A DNA stretch of 64,000 bases from Henriciella sp. AS95 (GCF_038900055.1 NZ_JBBMQM010000001.1:2914001-2978000); one strand, 5' to 3'. Positions 34,785-44,209 are shown, numbered from the stretch's first letter. The notes: generated by a model from the sequence alone, not told the origin. A program made the numbers and translations.

Positions 34785-36268
34785 GGATAGTCCTGCGTCG
34801 CGCAATACTGGCGCAAAAAGTCCGCATGCGCTGGAAGCGCGGCCACGGTCTGGCTGATCTGGCCCCGCATATCACGCAGCGCGCTCTCCAGATTTTCTGT
34901 TTCCATCATATGCCCGAACCGGTGATAGGCAGGCGACCGCAGCCCCTGACCATGCATCACCTGAACCCAGGAATCAGTCCGGAACAGGTCACTTCCATCC
35001 TGATACAGAATACCCGAATTCCGGTAGAGTTCGAGGCGCTGGGCGAGGCTGTCTGGGATGTCCATGGCTTGCCGGTCCCGCCAGAACGGGCTGTCGCTCC
35101 GCTGGGTCACCTTGTAGTGCAGCACCAGGAAGTCGCGAATGCTCTCGACCTCCTCATTCATGTAGCGATTGTAGTGGCTTGCCACCGCATCATTGATGCC
35201 GTCGAACGGAAACATCTGCACAAGGCGCGTCGCAGCGATCTGGATGAGATGAATGCTCGTCGACTCCAGCGGCTCCATAAAGCCACTCGAGAGGCCAACG
35301 GCGAGGCAATTCTTCGACCATGGCAGCTTGCGCCGTCCAGTCCGAAACTTGATGTTACGCGGCGTCGTGATCATCTCGCCATTGAGCGACGCTTCGAGCT
35401 GAGCGCGCGCGGCTTCGTCGTCGATATAATCGTCGCAATAGACCAGACCATTGCCTGTGCGGTGCTGCAGCGGAATCCGCCACTGCCAACCCGCTTCACG
35501 GGCAATCGATCTCGTATAAGGAACGGGCGGCTCTGTGCTTTTGGTCTGTACGGCCCACGCCGAATTCATCGGCAGCCAGTGCGCCCAATCCTCAAATCCG
35601 ACCCCCAGCGCCTTGTCGATGAGAAGCCCGCGAAACCCGGTACAGTCGACAAAGAAGTCGCCCTCAATGCGCGTTCCGTCCTCCAGGCCCAGCGCCGAAA
35701 GCTCACCTGTCTCTCCGTCACGCTCGACATTGGAGATCTTGCCCTCGACGCGGCGAACCCCTCTCTGCTCACTCAGCTTGCGGAGGAATTGCGAATAGAG
35801 ACTGGCATCGAGATGGTAGGCATAATTAAGCGCCGGCTTGCTCCCCAGGCCGAACTTGCCTGCCTCAGCGGCTTTCAGCTCTAGACAGTAATCGTCCAGC
35901 GCGCCGGCCTCTCCGCCAGCGGCCCGCCAGATGCTCTCAAAGCTGCCGACCCAGGACGATTTGCCGATCGAGCCAAAGGCGTGGAAATAGTCCTCGCCGA
36001 CCTGCCCCCAATTCTCGAAGCGAATGCCAAGCTTGAAGGTCGCCTGGGTGGCGCGCATGAAGTCCTGCTCATTGACGCCGATATAGCGGTGGAACGCACA
36101 ATGGGTCGGGATCGTCGCTTCCCCGACTCCAACCGTGCCGATCTGGTCGGACTCCACGAGCACAATTTCGAGGAGTTTGCCGAGCTGCGAGCTCAGGGCG
36201 GCCGCCACGACCCAGCCCGCCGTGCCTCCGCCGGCAATGACAACTTTTCTGATGGCGTGATCGGTCAT
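34781..36268 (-). CDS. Flavin-dependent tryptophan-halogenase-family protein, full motif set
   Basis: The 495-residue protein has IAGGGTAGW at 11-19 for FAD, Lys79 in TFKLGIRF (same place as the catalytic lysine of PrnA), the complete WQWRIP motif at 261-266, and Glu335 in FMEPLESTS. It therefore keeps everything known to be needed for halogenation chemistry. It overlaps the second halogenase by four bases and follows the cupin gene after 13 bases. Its neighbours (SapC, cupin-8, TonB receptor, GH3 enzymes) are those repeatedly seen around this subfamily in alphaproteobacterial carbohydrate loci, where no tryptophan or antibiotic pathway is present. Halogenation, hydroxylation or another flavin oxidation of an unknown surface or substrate molecule are all possible. 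Confidence 0.93.
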   Translation of the reverse strand: MTDHAIRKVVIAGGGTAGWVVAAALSSQLGKLLEIVLVESDQIGTVGVGEATIPTHCAFHRYIGVNEQDFMRATQATFKLGIRFENWGQVGEDYFHAFGSIGKSSWVGSFESIWRAAGGEAGALDDYCLELKAAEAGKFGLGSKPALNYAYHLDASLYSQFLRKLSEQRGVRRVEGKISNVERDGETGELSALGLEDGTRIEGDFFVDCTGFRGLLIDKALGVGFEDWAHWLPMNSAWAVQTKSTEPPVPYTRSIAREAGWQWRIPLQHRTGNGLVYCDDYIDDEAARAQLEASLNGEMITTPRNIKFRTGRRKLPWSKNCLAVGLSSGFMEPLESTSIHLIQIAATRLVQMFPFDGINDAVASHYNRYMNEEVESIRDFLVLHYKVTQRSDSPFWRDRQAMDIPDSLAQRLELYRNSGILYQDGSDLFRTDSWVQVMHGQGLRSPAYHRFGHMMETENLESALRDMRGQISQTVAALPAHADFLRQYCATQDYP

Positions 36269-36281
36269 GGCGCTATCTGTT

Positions 36282-37349
36282 TCACCGGTTGAGACGTTTC
36301 AGCAGAGCAGCGCGCAGCCGCCGTGCCTCGGGCGCGTCGAGGTCAGCCAGCGGTCCCTGCATGTGATCCGGCAGATGCACGCGCGGCGTCTCGCTATCGC
36401 CGAACACATAATAATCGAACAGGGCCTTCCAGGCGGCTTTCTCCTGCGCGGTACGGTCCCGCAGGCTGAGCAGGCCGTGCATCAGGGTCAGCATCGGCGT
36501 ATCCATGAACGCCTCGGCCTCATTCCACCAGTAATTCACCATGACATTGAAGGCGTCGAGCGCCTCGACCTGATGCCACCAGAGCGCCGGATAGTATAGC
36601 AGGTCACCAGGCTCGAGATCGGCGACTTGCGCCGACGCCAGCGCCTCCCTGAAACCTGGATGCGTCTCAAAATCGGGCGCATCGAAATCCACCATGCTCA
36701 CCACCTGCCCCGCCGGCGTTGGTTCAAGCGGGCCGGGATAGAGATTGGCGATCTGGTCCGGCGGAAACAGGGTGAAGCGGCGCTGCCCGACAAGGCAGCA
36801 GGCGATATTGTTGGACATGTCATAATGCGCCGCCGCAGTCGTGCGGTTGCCCATCCAGAGACTGGCGATGACAGACTGATCCTGAAGGATACCAGCGCTG
36901 GCCAATAGGTCATTCTCGGTGCGAAGCCCCGGAAAGTACCGGTCGAGATCGGTTGAACCGACATAGAAATGCGGGGCGTTCGGATCATTCCGTGACGCCT
37001 TGATCGCGTCGAAGAAGGCCTCCACCGACACACGCTTTGCCTCGAAATTGAAGCCGGTCCGCGCCTCATTGTAGAAGAACCGCCCCTTCATGCTCGCCGG
37101 GCCGGAGAACTGCGTCAGCGGATGCTCGCCGGCAAACTGCGAGAGATAATCCATCACGGCGTCAGCCGACTGCAGCCCTTTCTGCACAAGCGGCCAGTCG
37201 CGGACGGCACCGCGGATGATCGCCGGCCGTTCTGCGTGCTGGAGCGCCTGAAGCACGTCCGGGCTCATCGCCGATGCGGCCACTTCCGCGACCGGCGTCA
37301 GCGCTCCCGGCTGGTGAGCGCCTTCATCACGAGAGACCGCATCGTTCAG
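36282..37349 (-). CDS. Cupin-8/JmjC-like 2-oxoglutarate oxygenase-family protein, start unclear
   Basis: The protein has a cupin-like/JmjC fold: RPAIIRGAVRDWPLVQKG near the N terminus, an iron site HYDMSNN (His and Asp of HxD), RRFTLFPPDQIANLYPGP, and the distal histidine in LLYYPALWWHQVEAL. These resemble Fe(II)/2-oxoglutarate hydroxylases of proteins. The start is a problem. The frame is open to TTG 37427, which would lie inside sapC with no ribosome site. A good AAGGGG site precedes ATG 37357 (TAATG with the sapC stop), but that ATG is out of frame and hits TGA after three codons. I use CTG 37349, the first near-cognate codon after the site, with low certainty; a one-base indel is the alternative. 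Confidence 0.82.
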   Translation of the reverse strand: MNDAVSRDEGAHQPGALTPVAEVAASAMSPDVLQALQHAERPAIIRGAVRDWPLVQKGLQSADAVMDYLSQFAGEHPLTQFSGPASMKGRFFYNEARTGFNFEAKRVSVEAFFDAIKASRNDPNAPHFYVGSTDLDRYFPGLRTENDLLASAGILQDQSVIASLWMGNRTTAAAHYDMSNNIACCLVGQRRFTLFPPDQIANLYPGPLEPTPAGQVVSMVDFDAPDFETHPGFREALASAQVADLEPGDLLYYPALWWHQVEALDAFNVMVNYWWNEAEAFMDTPMLTLMHGLLSLRDRTAQEKAAWKALFDYYVFGDSETPRVHLPDHMQGPLADLDAPEARRLRAALLKRLNR

Positions 37350-37356
37350 GATGACA

Positions 37357-38088
37357 TTACCCCTTCTTCTGCATCGCCTTGAGATCGACCAGCTTCGAGA
37401 AATTATCAATCGAGGCCATGATTGCAAAACAGTGTTCGAGCAGGCCGATCTGGTTCAGTTCACGCAATTGATCCCCCGACAGACCCGCCATATTCTCGCG
37501 GCTGATCGTGAAGATGTCAGGCACCGTATACTGAAGGTCTTCGCCGAGACTGGCCTGCAGGGTCAACGGTTCGATCAGGTCGAGCGCGGACAAACGGTCA
37601 AAGAAATCATCGACCAGGCCGGCGCCCACATGGATGCGGTTCAGCACCTTGCCCGCCGCTTCGAGATAAGGGGCCCGGCCGCCATGCGGTAGAAACACCC
37701 GTTCACCATGACCGGCGCCGACGCGCGGATCATCCATATCGACATGGATAACCGCTTCGGCTGTTCCACCGGGCTGGTCGCCCCCTTCAATCGCGAGCGC
37801 AAACGGCCCGCGCTCTATGACGGCCGGCACATAGCGCGCCGTCCATCGATCACCGTCGAGAAACAGATTTTCGTTCCGGTCCAGCCCCAACAGGACGACG
37901 GCATAGAATTTTCCGTTCTGATCCTTGCGAAAGAAGATCGGATACTCGCGCGAGAGCGGGATGAATTCGGTTGGAAAAACGAGCGTCTGGTTGACCTTCG
38001 TGTGGGGCGCATCGGCATATCCGACGGCGACCCGCAGGTCAGCATGTTCCACTTCGTCGAGTTTCGCGAAATCAGGCAAATCTAACAT
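37357..38088 (-). CDS. SapC-family protein
   Basis: The 243-residue protein matches the SapC family: VNQTLVFPTEFIPLSREYPIFFRKDQNGKFYAVVLLGLDRNENLFLDGDRWTARYVPAVIERGPFALA and a C-terminal EDLQYTVPDIFTISRENMAGLSGDQLRELNQIGLLEHCFAIMASIDNFSKLV. The name comes from an S-layer-linked gene in Campylobacter but the function is unknown. It has no signal peptide. It starts the cupin/halogenase operon behind the TonB receptor, separated from it by a terminator. The recurring SapC-cupin-halogenase set suggests that these proteins act as one pathway. Confidence 0.92.
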   Translation of the reverse strand: MLDLPDFAKLDEVEHADLRVAVGYADAPHTKVNQTLVFPTEFIPLSREYPIFFRKDQNGKFYAVVLLGLDRNENLFLDGDRWTARYVPAVIERGPFALAIEGGDQPGGTAEAVIHVDMDDPRVGAGHGERVFLPHGGRAPYLEAAGKVLNRIHVGAGLVDDFFDRLSALDLIEPLTLQASLGEDLQYTVPDIFTISRENMAGLSGDQLRELNQIGLLEHCFAIMASIDNFSKLVDLKAMQKKG

Positions 38089-38161
38089 CCTTTCAGAGGC
38101 TCAGCATTGGCAGCCAGAAACGAGAAAAGAGCGTCCCAGCTGGGCGCCCTGATCGCAAGAC

Positions 38162-38192
38162 AAAAAAATGGGAGCCACACGAAGTGGCTCCC
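38162..38192 (-). terminator. Rho-independent terminator after the sugar TonB receptor
   Basis: Read on the minus strand, a perfect 9-bp stem (GGGAGCCAC/GTGGCTCCC on the plus strand, 38170-38178 with 38184-38192) around a 5-base loop is followed by AT and seven T (38168-38162). It lies 17 bases after the receptor stop and before sapC, so most transcripts should carry the receptor alone. Confidence 0.9.
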
Positions 38193-38208
38193 GAGTTCAT
38201 CTAGGGAC

Positions 38209-41200
38209 TTAGAATTTGTAGCGACCACCAAAGTAGTAGCGAGCGGCATTTTCCTGGTAGAATTGCATTGCCCGCGTACTGCGCTGGAAGGTTCTGGTGT
38301 CTTCCTCGGTCAGGTTGATCGCCTCAAAAGTCAGCGTGAAGTGATCGTTCACCGCGTAGGACACGCTCGCATCGAGCTGTGAATACGCTTCGACATAGAC
38401 CGGGTCGAACGTCGCGCTGCCATCATTGGCATTGGTCAGGAACTCGTCGCGCCAGTTATAAGCCAGGCGGCTCGAGAAACCGTAATTCTCATAGATCAGC
38501 GTGACGTTTGCCGTATCGCTGAGCCCGACCAGGGCGAACTGTGAGGCTTCGGCAGAGGTATTGTCGAACCCGACATCACCATCCACGATCGTGTAGCTAC
38601 CCGCCACACCGAAGCCGGTGTCGCCGAAGAAGTGCTGACCCTGGATTTCGAGACCATTGATCTTGGCGTCCTGATTGTTGATCGGCTGCGCCACACTGAA
38701 CAGGAGCAACGGATCGGTGCCATCAGGCGACACATCATAAGTGGTCTCGATATCGCCGTAGTCACCCGAAGTCAGGGTGCCATCGGGCTGCAGCAGGCCG
38801 CTGAGCTCGGTGCGGGCCGCAGCAATGCCGTTCGCATCGATGAGGGCCGTCGCGGCAAAGAAGTTGTCCTGGTTGATGACAGCGCCAAGCTCATTGAGCA
38901 GCTCGATGGCATCACCCGAACGCGTCCCGGCGGCACCAGACGTCACATCCGTCACGCCGAACAGGTTTTGCGAGACGTTCTCTTCACCGATGAAGTTGCT
39001 CACCCGTTTCTCGAACAGGCCGACGGAGAGATAGCTATCGGTGTCGTAATACCACTCGAAGGAGACATCGAAGTTCTCCGATTCCAGTGGCAACAGCGCC
39101 GGGTTGCCGCTCGAGGCCGACACATTACCGCCCAGGAAGGTCGGTGCGTTCGGTGTTCCGACCGTGCCGCTTACGAAGAGGTTGTTGTAGGCGGCCCGTG
39201 CCAGCGTCTTCGAATAGGACGCCCGCGCTCTGACATTGTCAGTGATATCGACGGCGAGGTCGATATTCGGCAGGAAGTTGTCGTAGGAGGCTGACTGAGA
39301 GAAGCCATTTGCGTCAGCGGCGACAAGGCGGATGAAGTCCTGGTTGCCTTGCCAGACAATACCCGTCGTCGGAAGCGACGAGGTGCTGGATGTGACGTCC
39401 GTTTCTTCATATCGAATACCCACCGACAGATCCGCCGGACGATTTGCAATGTCGAACTCCGTGCTGAACTGCGCATAGACCGCCATCACGTCTTCCTCAA
39501 TCGAGTCGACATTGTTGGTGTTGCGGGTCAGCGTGCGGCCTTCATCACCGGAGTTCGGGATACCGTCATAACCGTCCGGGCTGCCATAGACCGGGCTGAG
39601 CGCAGCGAAGATCGCGCCTGCGTCGCCGCGAAGGCCGTACACCTTGTTGTTGACCGGCTGACCGGCAAGGGTCACCCCGCCAATCGGTGCGTCGAAGCGG
39701 CAGGACATGCAGTACACCTGCAGGGCGCCGGGCGCGTACTGCTCGATGTCACCGCGGTTCTCACCGCCCCAGTTACCCATGACCTGCTGGAACTGGTTCT
39801 GCTCGGAGTAATTGGACTGCGTGCGGTAATTACCACCGAACACAATCTCCGAAGACGAATCCAGCTCCCAGGTTGCGCGAAGGTCGAACTGTTCGACCTC
39901 GTTTTCCTGCGTAAGCTGAAGCAGTTGGTTAGCGATGGAGGAGCCAGCCTGTGCCGGATCGACAGCACGGCGCGCAAGCTCATCTTCAGTGAGGCCTGAG
40001 ACTGCCGCCGTATTGTCCACGATGATCTGCATGATCGGAACATCAGGGCCGTAATTCACACCGTGAGACAGCGTGCCGGCATCCGGCGTGGCGAACATCT
40101 CGACGCCAACATTGATCTCCGAGAAGCCCATCGGACCGTTCGGCAACACTTCCGCCTTGGATGAATGCGCATCAAAGGCGAGCGTCAGCGAGTCATTGAC
40201 GTCATATTCGAGGTTGAACCCATAAGAGTTCAGCTTGTCTTTCACGTCCCGGCGCTGCTGCTGCATGGCTTGGGAACGATTATCTACAGGCTCCGACAGG
40301 AAGACGGTCGTTGGGACCGGGCTGTTATCGAAAATCACATCGGTGAACGAACGGCCAAACCAGTTCGAGATATCGTAGCGCTGCTCTTCGGACTCGTTCA
40401 CAGCGAAGGTGTAGTCAGCCGTCATGCGAATGGCGTCAGTCGGCTCAAATTGAGCAACGATCTGGCCATTCGTCCGCTCACGACTGAATTCGGAGAAGTG
40501 ATAGCGGCTGTCAAACGGCGTCGTGATTAGCGTGTTCGGATCGTCCGGCGCATTCACGATGTTGGCGTTGGAACCATCGGTCGCGAGGAACTGGCTGTAT
40601 GGAATGGAATTCCATTGTGCTGAGGTCGCTGACGGCGCAGCGCTGTCACGGCGCGAATAGCTACCGAAAACGCCGACACCAAACCGCCTGTCCGGACTTG
40701 TCCAGTTCATCAGGCCGCTGATTTCCGGCGTGATGTCATCACCCGTATCGACGGACGTATCCATCATGGCTTTGCCACCAATCGTGGCTTCGAAACCATC
40801 GCGCTCAAGCGGGCGAAGGGTCACGATATTCACCGTTGCGCCGATGCCGCCAGAGGCAATATCTGCCCGGCCGGTCTTGTAGACTTCAAGCGCCTGGATG
40901 CCGTCAGCGGCAAGATCCGCAAAGTCGAATGAGCGGCCGGTGCCGCTCGGGACATTATTGCCGAGGCCGACAAGCGGCGCGTCAGCGGTCGGCATGGTAC
41001 GACCATTGAGCGTGACGGCGTTGAAGTTCGGGCCAAAACCACGAACCGTAATCTGGGAGCCTTCGCCGTTCACACGGTTGATCGAGACACCCGGAATGCG
41101 CTGCAGCGATTCTGCGAGGTTTGTGCTTGGAAACTTGCCGATATCCTCGGCGTTGATCGCGTCGACAACGCCTTGCGCGTCGCGCTTGTAATCCATCGAA

Positions 41201-41388
41201 TCTTTCAGCGACTGACGGATGCCGGTGACGACAACCGTGTCCTGGCGCGCTTCGTCTTCATCCGACGAATCTTGCGCGACTGCTACGCCGGCAAGCGCGG
41301 CCGCCGACAGTGAAAAGACTGAAACACCACGCATGAGTCGCGTGATTTTTGATTGGGCACAAAGGTGCGTACGCCCCGATTTAGACAT
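38209..41388 (-). CDS. TonB-dependent receptor for carbohydrate (oligosaccharide) uptake
   Basis: ATG 41388 (1059 residues) follows GGGAGGA. A signal peptide (RLMRGVSVFSLSAAALAGVAVAQ) leads to an acidic stretch and a TonB box (DTVVVTGIR, about 49-57), then a plug with ALNAEDIGKFP-like AINAEDIGKFPSTNLAESLQRIPGVSINRVNGEGSQITVRGFGPNFNAVTLNGR and a long barrel ending ENAARYYFGGRYKF with terminal Phe. No STN domain is present, so it does not signal through FecR. The GKFPxxNLAESLQRIPGV plug type is the one common in Caulobacter/sphingomonad receptors for plant or algal oligosaccharides. It is divergent from a GH3 gene and shares operator-like sites with it, so its ligand is probably a beta-glucoside or beta-glucan fragment. 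Confidence 0.95.
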   Translation of the reverse strand: MSKSGRTHLCAQSKITRLMRGVSVFSLSAAALAGVAVAQDSSDEDEARQDTVVVTGIRQSLKDSMDYKRDAQGVVDAINAEDIGKFPSTNLAESLQRIPGVSINRVNGEGSQITVRGFGPNFNAVTLNGRTMPTADAPLVGLGNNVPSGTGRSFDFADLAADGIQALEVYKTGRADIASGGIGATVNIVTLRPLERDGFEATIGGKAMMDTSVDTGDDITPEISGLMNWTSPDRRFGVGVFGSYSRRDSAAPSATSAQWNSIPYSQFLATDGSNANIVNAPDDPNTLITTPFDSRYHFSEFSRERTNGQIVAQFEPTDAIRMTADYTFAVNESEEQRYDISNWFGRSFTDVIFDNSPVPTTVFLSEPVDNRSQAMQQQRRDVKDKLNSYGFNLEYDVNDSLTLAFDAHSSKAEVLPNGPMGFSEINVGVEMFATPDAGTLSHGVNYGPDVPIMQIIVDNTAAVSGLTEDELARRAVDPAQAGSSIANQLLQLTQENEVEQFDLRATWELDSSSEIVFGGNYRTQSNYSEQNQFQQVMGNWGGENRGDIEQYAPGALQVYCMSCRFDAPIGGVTLAGQPVNNKVYGLRGDAGAIFAALSPVYGSPDGYDGIPNSGDEGRTLTRNTNNVDSIEEDVMAVYAQFSTEFDIANRPADLSVGIRYEETDVTSSTSSLPTTGIVWQGNQDFIRLVAADANGFSQSASYDNFLPNIDLAVDITDNVRARASYSKTLARAAYNNLFVSGTVGTPNAPTFLGGNVSASSGNPALLPLESENFDVSFEWYYDTDSYLSVGLFEKRVSNFIGEENVSQNLFGVTDVTSGAAGTRSGDAIELLNELGAVINQDNFFAATALIDANGIAAARTELSGLLQPDGTLTSGDYGDIETTYDVSPDGTDPLLLFSVAQPINNQDAKINGLEIQGQHFFGDTGFGVAGSYTIVDGDVGFDNTSAEASQFALVGLSDTANVTLIYENYGFSSRLAYNWRDEFLTNANDGSATFDPVYVEAYSQLDASVSYAVNDHFTLTFEAINLTEEDTRTFQRSTRAMQFYQENAARYYFGGRYKF

Positions 41389-41425
41389 CTGATTTCCTCC
41401 CTCATATGTCTCGTAGACTATTAGT

Positions 41426-41439
41426 TGACTACGTTGTCA
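41426..41439. promoter_or_regulatory. Putative LacI-family operator O1
   Basis: TGACTACGTTGTCA matches the palindrome TGACAACGTTGTCA at 13 of 14 positions. It lies 38 bases upstream of the TonB receptor start and in the divergent region with the GH3 gene. A LacI-family regulator is encoded at the end of the second GH3 operon, and related sites lie before that operon. Confidence 0.7.
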
Positions 41440-41461
41440 TTACCTGCCACTTCTCATTCTT

Positions 41462-41486
41462 GTCTTACGTTGTCAACTGGTTGTCA
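41462..41486. promoter_or_regulatory. Putative operator half-sites O2
   Basis: ACGTTGTCA (41467-41475) is one strong half of the same palindrome and is followed by another TTGTCA at 41481-41486. Together with O1 it lies between the receptor and GH3 promoters, so loop formation or graded binding is possible. The match is weaker than O1. Confidence 0.5.
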
Positions 41487-41588
41487 CGAAGTCACTTAAA
41501 GAAACGATGGGGAAATCGGCAGGTGTGTCGATTTGGTCACGCAAGAATACAGGCCTCGACCAATGCGCTGGGGCCCGGGAGGAGAAAA

Positions 41589-44189
41589 ATGTCTCGTATT
41601 GAATCGGCCGTAAAGCAGCGGTCATCCCTCACTCACAATCGCCTGTTCCGCAACGCTTCGCTGATGGCCCTGTTTGTTGCCCTGGCGAGCTGCCAGTCGG
41701 TGCCGGAAAAGCAGATCACCGATACACCGGACGAAACGGCGGAAACCACCGAAACGCCTGACGCCAGCCAGACAGCAAATGCCTCACCGTCCGACATCCA
41801 TCCCGAACTCTGGCCTTCCATAGAGACGCCGCCGCTCGACCCGGCCATTGAAGCGCGAATCGACGAGATCCTGCCGCAACTCACCCTTGAACAGAAGGTC
41901 GGCCAGGTCATTCAGGCCGACAGCGGCTCCGTCACGCCGGAAGAGGTCAAGCAATACCGGCTGGGGTCGGTCTTGAGCGGCGGTAATTCCGCGCCGGGCG
42001 ACAAGCCTTATGCCGACGCCGCCACATGGCTCGCGGCTGCCGACGCATACTATAATGCATCGATCGACCCTGAAGGCGTGGAGATCGCGATCCCGGTTAT
42101 CTGGGGCATCGACGCCGTCCACGGCCATGCGAATCTTCTCGGCGCGACCGTCTTCCCGCACAATGTCGGCCTCGGCGCGACGCACAATCCGGAGCTGATT
42201 GGCGAGATCGCGTCGGCCACCGCTCAGGAACTCAACATCTCCGGTCATGACTGGACCTTCGCGCCGACCCTCGCAGTCCCGCAAAATGACCGCTGGGGCC
42301 GCACCTATGAAGGCTTTTCCGAAGCCCCGTCCATCGTCGCTTCTTATTCCGCTGAAATCGTCAACGGCCTGCAAGGCAAGACCGGCGCCGAAGACTTCAT
42401 GGACAACACGCACGTCATCTCCAGTGCCAAGCACTATCTCGCCGATGGCGGCACGGAGAATGGCATCGATCAGGGTGACGCGCTGATCAGCGAAGCGGAG
42501 CTGCGCGACATTCATGCCGCTGGCTACGCCCCCGCCGTCGAATCGGGCGTCCTGTCCGTCATGGCGTCCTTCTCTGCCTGGCAGGGTGTGCGCATGCACG
42601 GCAATAAGGACCTGCTGACCGACGTCCTGAAAGACCGGATGAATTTCAACGGCTTCGTTGTGGGAGACTGGAACGGGCACGCGCTGATCAAAGGCTGCAC
42701 AGCCACTGACTGCCCGCAGGCACTCAATGCCGGGCTCGACATGTACATGGCGCCCGACAGCTGGCGCGGCCTTTATGAGTCCACACTGGAACACGTCAAA
42801 TCCGGCGTCATCCCGATGGACCGGCTGGATGACGCGGTGCGCCGCATCCTGCGCGTAAAGCTCGCCGCAGGCACCTTTGAGAAAGGCGCACCCAGCACAC
42901 GTCCGCTCGCCGGCGATCTGTCCCAGCTCGGATCAGCGGACCACCGCGCCCTCGCCCGCCAGGCTGTGCGCGAATCGCTGGTGCTCCTGAAAAACAATGA
43001 CGGCGTCCTGCCGCTCGATACGAATCAGACCGTGCTTGTCGTCGGCCCCGGCGCCGATTCGATTGCGAAAGCCTCCGGCGGCTGGACCCTGTCCTGGCAG
43101 GGCGCGGGCCATTCCAATGATGAATTCCCAGGCGGCCAATCGATCCTGAGCGGCATCACAAATGCTGTTTCCGAGGCGGGCGGCGACGTCATTTTCAGCC
43201 CGGACGCCTCCGCAGACGTCGATGCCGATGTCGTCATCGCCATTTACGGCGAAGATCCTTATGCCGAGTTTCGCGGTGATCTTCCCAATGTTGACTTCAT
43301 GCCAAATGATTTCGACCCGGAGGCCCTGTCCCGGTTCCGCGACGCTGGGACGCCCGTCGTCTCGGTTTTCCTGTCGGGTCGCCCGCTATGGACGAACCCC
43401 GAAATCAATATTTCGGACGCCTTCGTTGCGGCCTGGTTGCCCGGCAGCGAAGGCGGCGGCGTCGCTGACATCCTCTTCCAGACGGATCCGAACTTCGATT
43501 TCACCGGCCGTTTGTCATACTCATGGCCGAAGCTGGCTTCGCAAAATGAACTCAATGCCGGCAAAGAGCCCTACGACCCGCTTTTCCCGCTCGGCTACGG
43601 TCTCTCTTATGATGATGACGGAACTGTTGGCCCACTCAGCGAAGACTCAGGCATCGATGAAAGCGAACGCGGCGACAAAGGCGTTTTCCTGACAAATGGC
43701 GCAGCGTCGGTCCCATGGGGCCTGATGATCAATGGCACTCAGGTCGACGCCTTCCCGTTTACGCTTGAAAACGTTGAGGTGTCCTCCATCGATCACACCG
43801 CGCAGGAAGACGCCCTGCAAATCGGCTGGTCCGGGCCCGGTGTCTTCGCCATCGGATCCTATGGACAGGACTTCTCACGCGAATCCAATGGCGCGCTCGA
43901 ACTTGCATTCAACGCCGTCTCACGCGGCGGCCCAGCCTCGCTCGAGGTCGGCATGGGCTGCGATGCTGGCGAAGGAAATGATGAAGACTGCGCCGCCTTC
44001 CTGCCCGTTGAGCTGACCTCTGAATGGCAGGAAATCCGCCTGTCGCTCAGCTGTTTCGCGGACCGGGGCGTCAATATGGAATCGCTCGACCGTCCGCTCA
44101 TCCTGATGGGCACGCCCGGACAAACCGTCGGCATCTCGGAAGTGCGCCTCGCGACAGACACGAACGGGCGCATCGACTGCGGCAGCTAG
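41589..44189 (+). CDS. GH3 family beta-glucosidase lipoprotein with extra C-terminal domain
   Basis: ATG 41589 (866 residues) follows GGAGGAG; the longer frame from 41406 crosses the operators and is not used. A lipoprotein signal (LMALFVALASC, Cys35) anchors it. The GH3 N-terminal barrel is shown by LTLEQKVGQVIQ, IPVIWGIDAVHGHANLLGATVFPHNVGLGA, FAPTLAVPQNDRWGRTYEGFSE, SSAKHYLADGG and the nucleophile Asp in VVGDWNG (about residue 360). The second domain follows (RESLVLLKNNDGVLPL ... GRLSYSWPK, PLFPLGYGLSY), then a C-terminal beta-sandwich of about 200 residues. This is the ExoP-like arrangement that cuts beta-1,3/1,4-glucans or cello-oligosaccharides from the non-reducing end. It acts in the periplasm or at the outer membrane on sugars imported by the divergent receptor. 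Confidence 0.95.
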   Translation: MSRIESAVKQRSSLTHNRLFRNASLMALFVALASCQSVPEKQITDTPDETAETTETPDASQTANASPSDIHPELWPSIETPPLDPAIEARIDEILPQLTLEQKVGQVIQADSGSVTPEEVKQYRLGSVLSGGNSAPGDKPYADAATWLAAADAYYNASIDPEGVEIAIPVIWGIDAVHGHANLLGATVFPHNVGLGATHNPELIGEIASATAQELNISGHDWTFAPTLAVPQNDRWGRTYEGFSEAPSIVASYSAEIVNGLQGKTGAEDFMDNTHVISSAKHYLADGGTENGIDQGDALISEAELRDIHAAGYAPAVESGVLSVMASFSAWQGVRMHGNKDLLTDVLKDRMNFNGFVVGDWNGHALIKGCTATDCPQALNAGLDMYMAPDSWRGLYESTLEHVKSGVIPMDRLDDAVRRILRVKLAAGTFEKGAPSTRPLAGDLSQLGSADHRALARQAVRESLVLLKNNDGVLPLDTNQTVLVVGPGADSIAKASGGWTLSWQGAGHSNDEFPGGQSILSGITNAVSEAGGDVIFSPDASADVDADVVIAIYGEDPYAEFRGDLPNVDFMPNDFDPEALSRFRDAGTPVVSVFLSGRPLWTNPEINISDAFVAAWLPGSEGGGVADILFQTDPNFDFTGRLSYSWPKLASQNELNAGKEPYDPLFPLGYGLSYDDDGTVGPLSEDSGIDESERGDKGVFLTNGAASVPWGLMINGTQVDAFPFTLENVEVSSIDHTAQEDALQIGWSGPGVFAIGSYGQDFSRESNGALELAFNAVSRGGPASLEVGMGCDAGEGNDEDCAAFLPVELTSEWQEIRLSLSCFADRGVNMESLDRPLILMGTPGQTVGISEVRLATDTNGRIDCGS

Positions 44190-44209
44190 ACCACTGAACA
44201 CATACGCTT

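Noticed and set aside
34826-35884. 352-codon plus-strand frame opposite the full-motif halogenase
   Set aside because: Antisense to a gene with intact catalytic motifs, and no recognisable domain or start site.
41406-41588. N-terminal extension of the first GH3 protein from 41406
   Set aside because: It would place coding sequence over the operators and promoter; the ATG at 41589 has a strong ribosome site and a proper lipoprotein signal.
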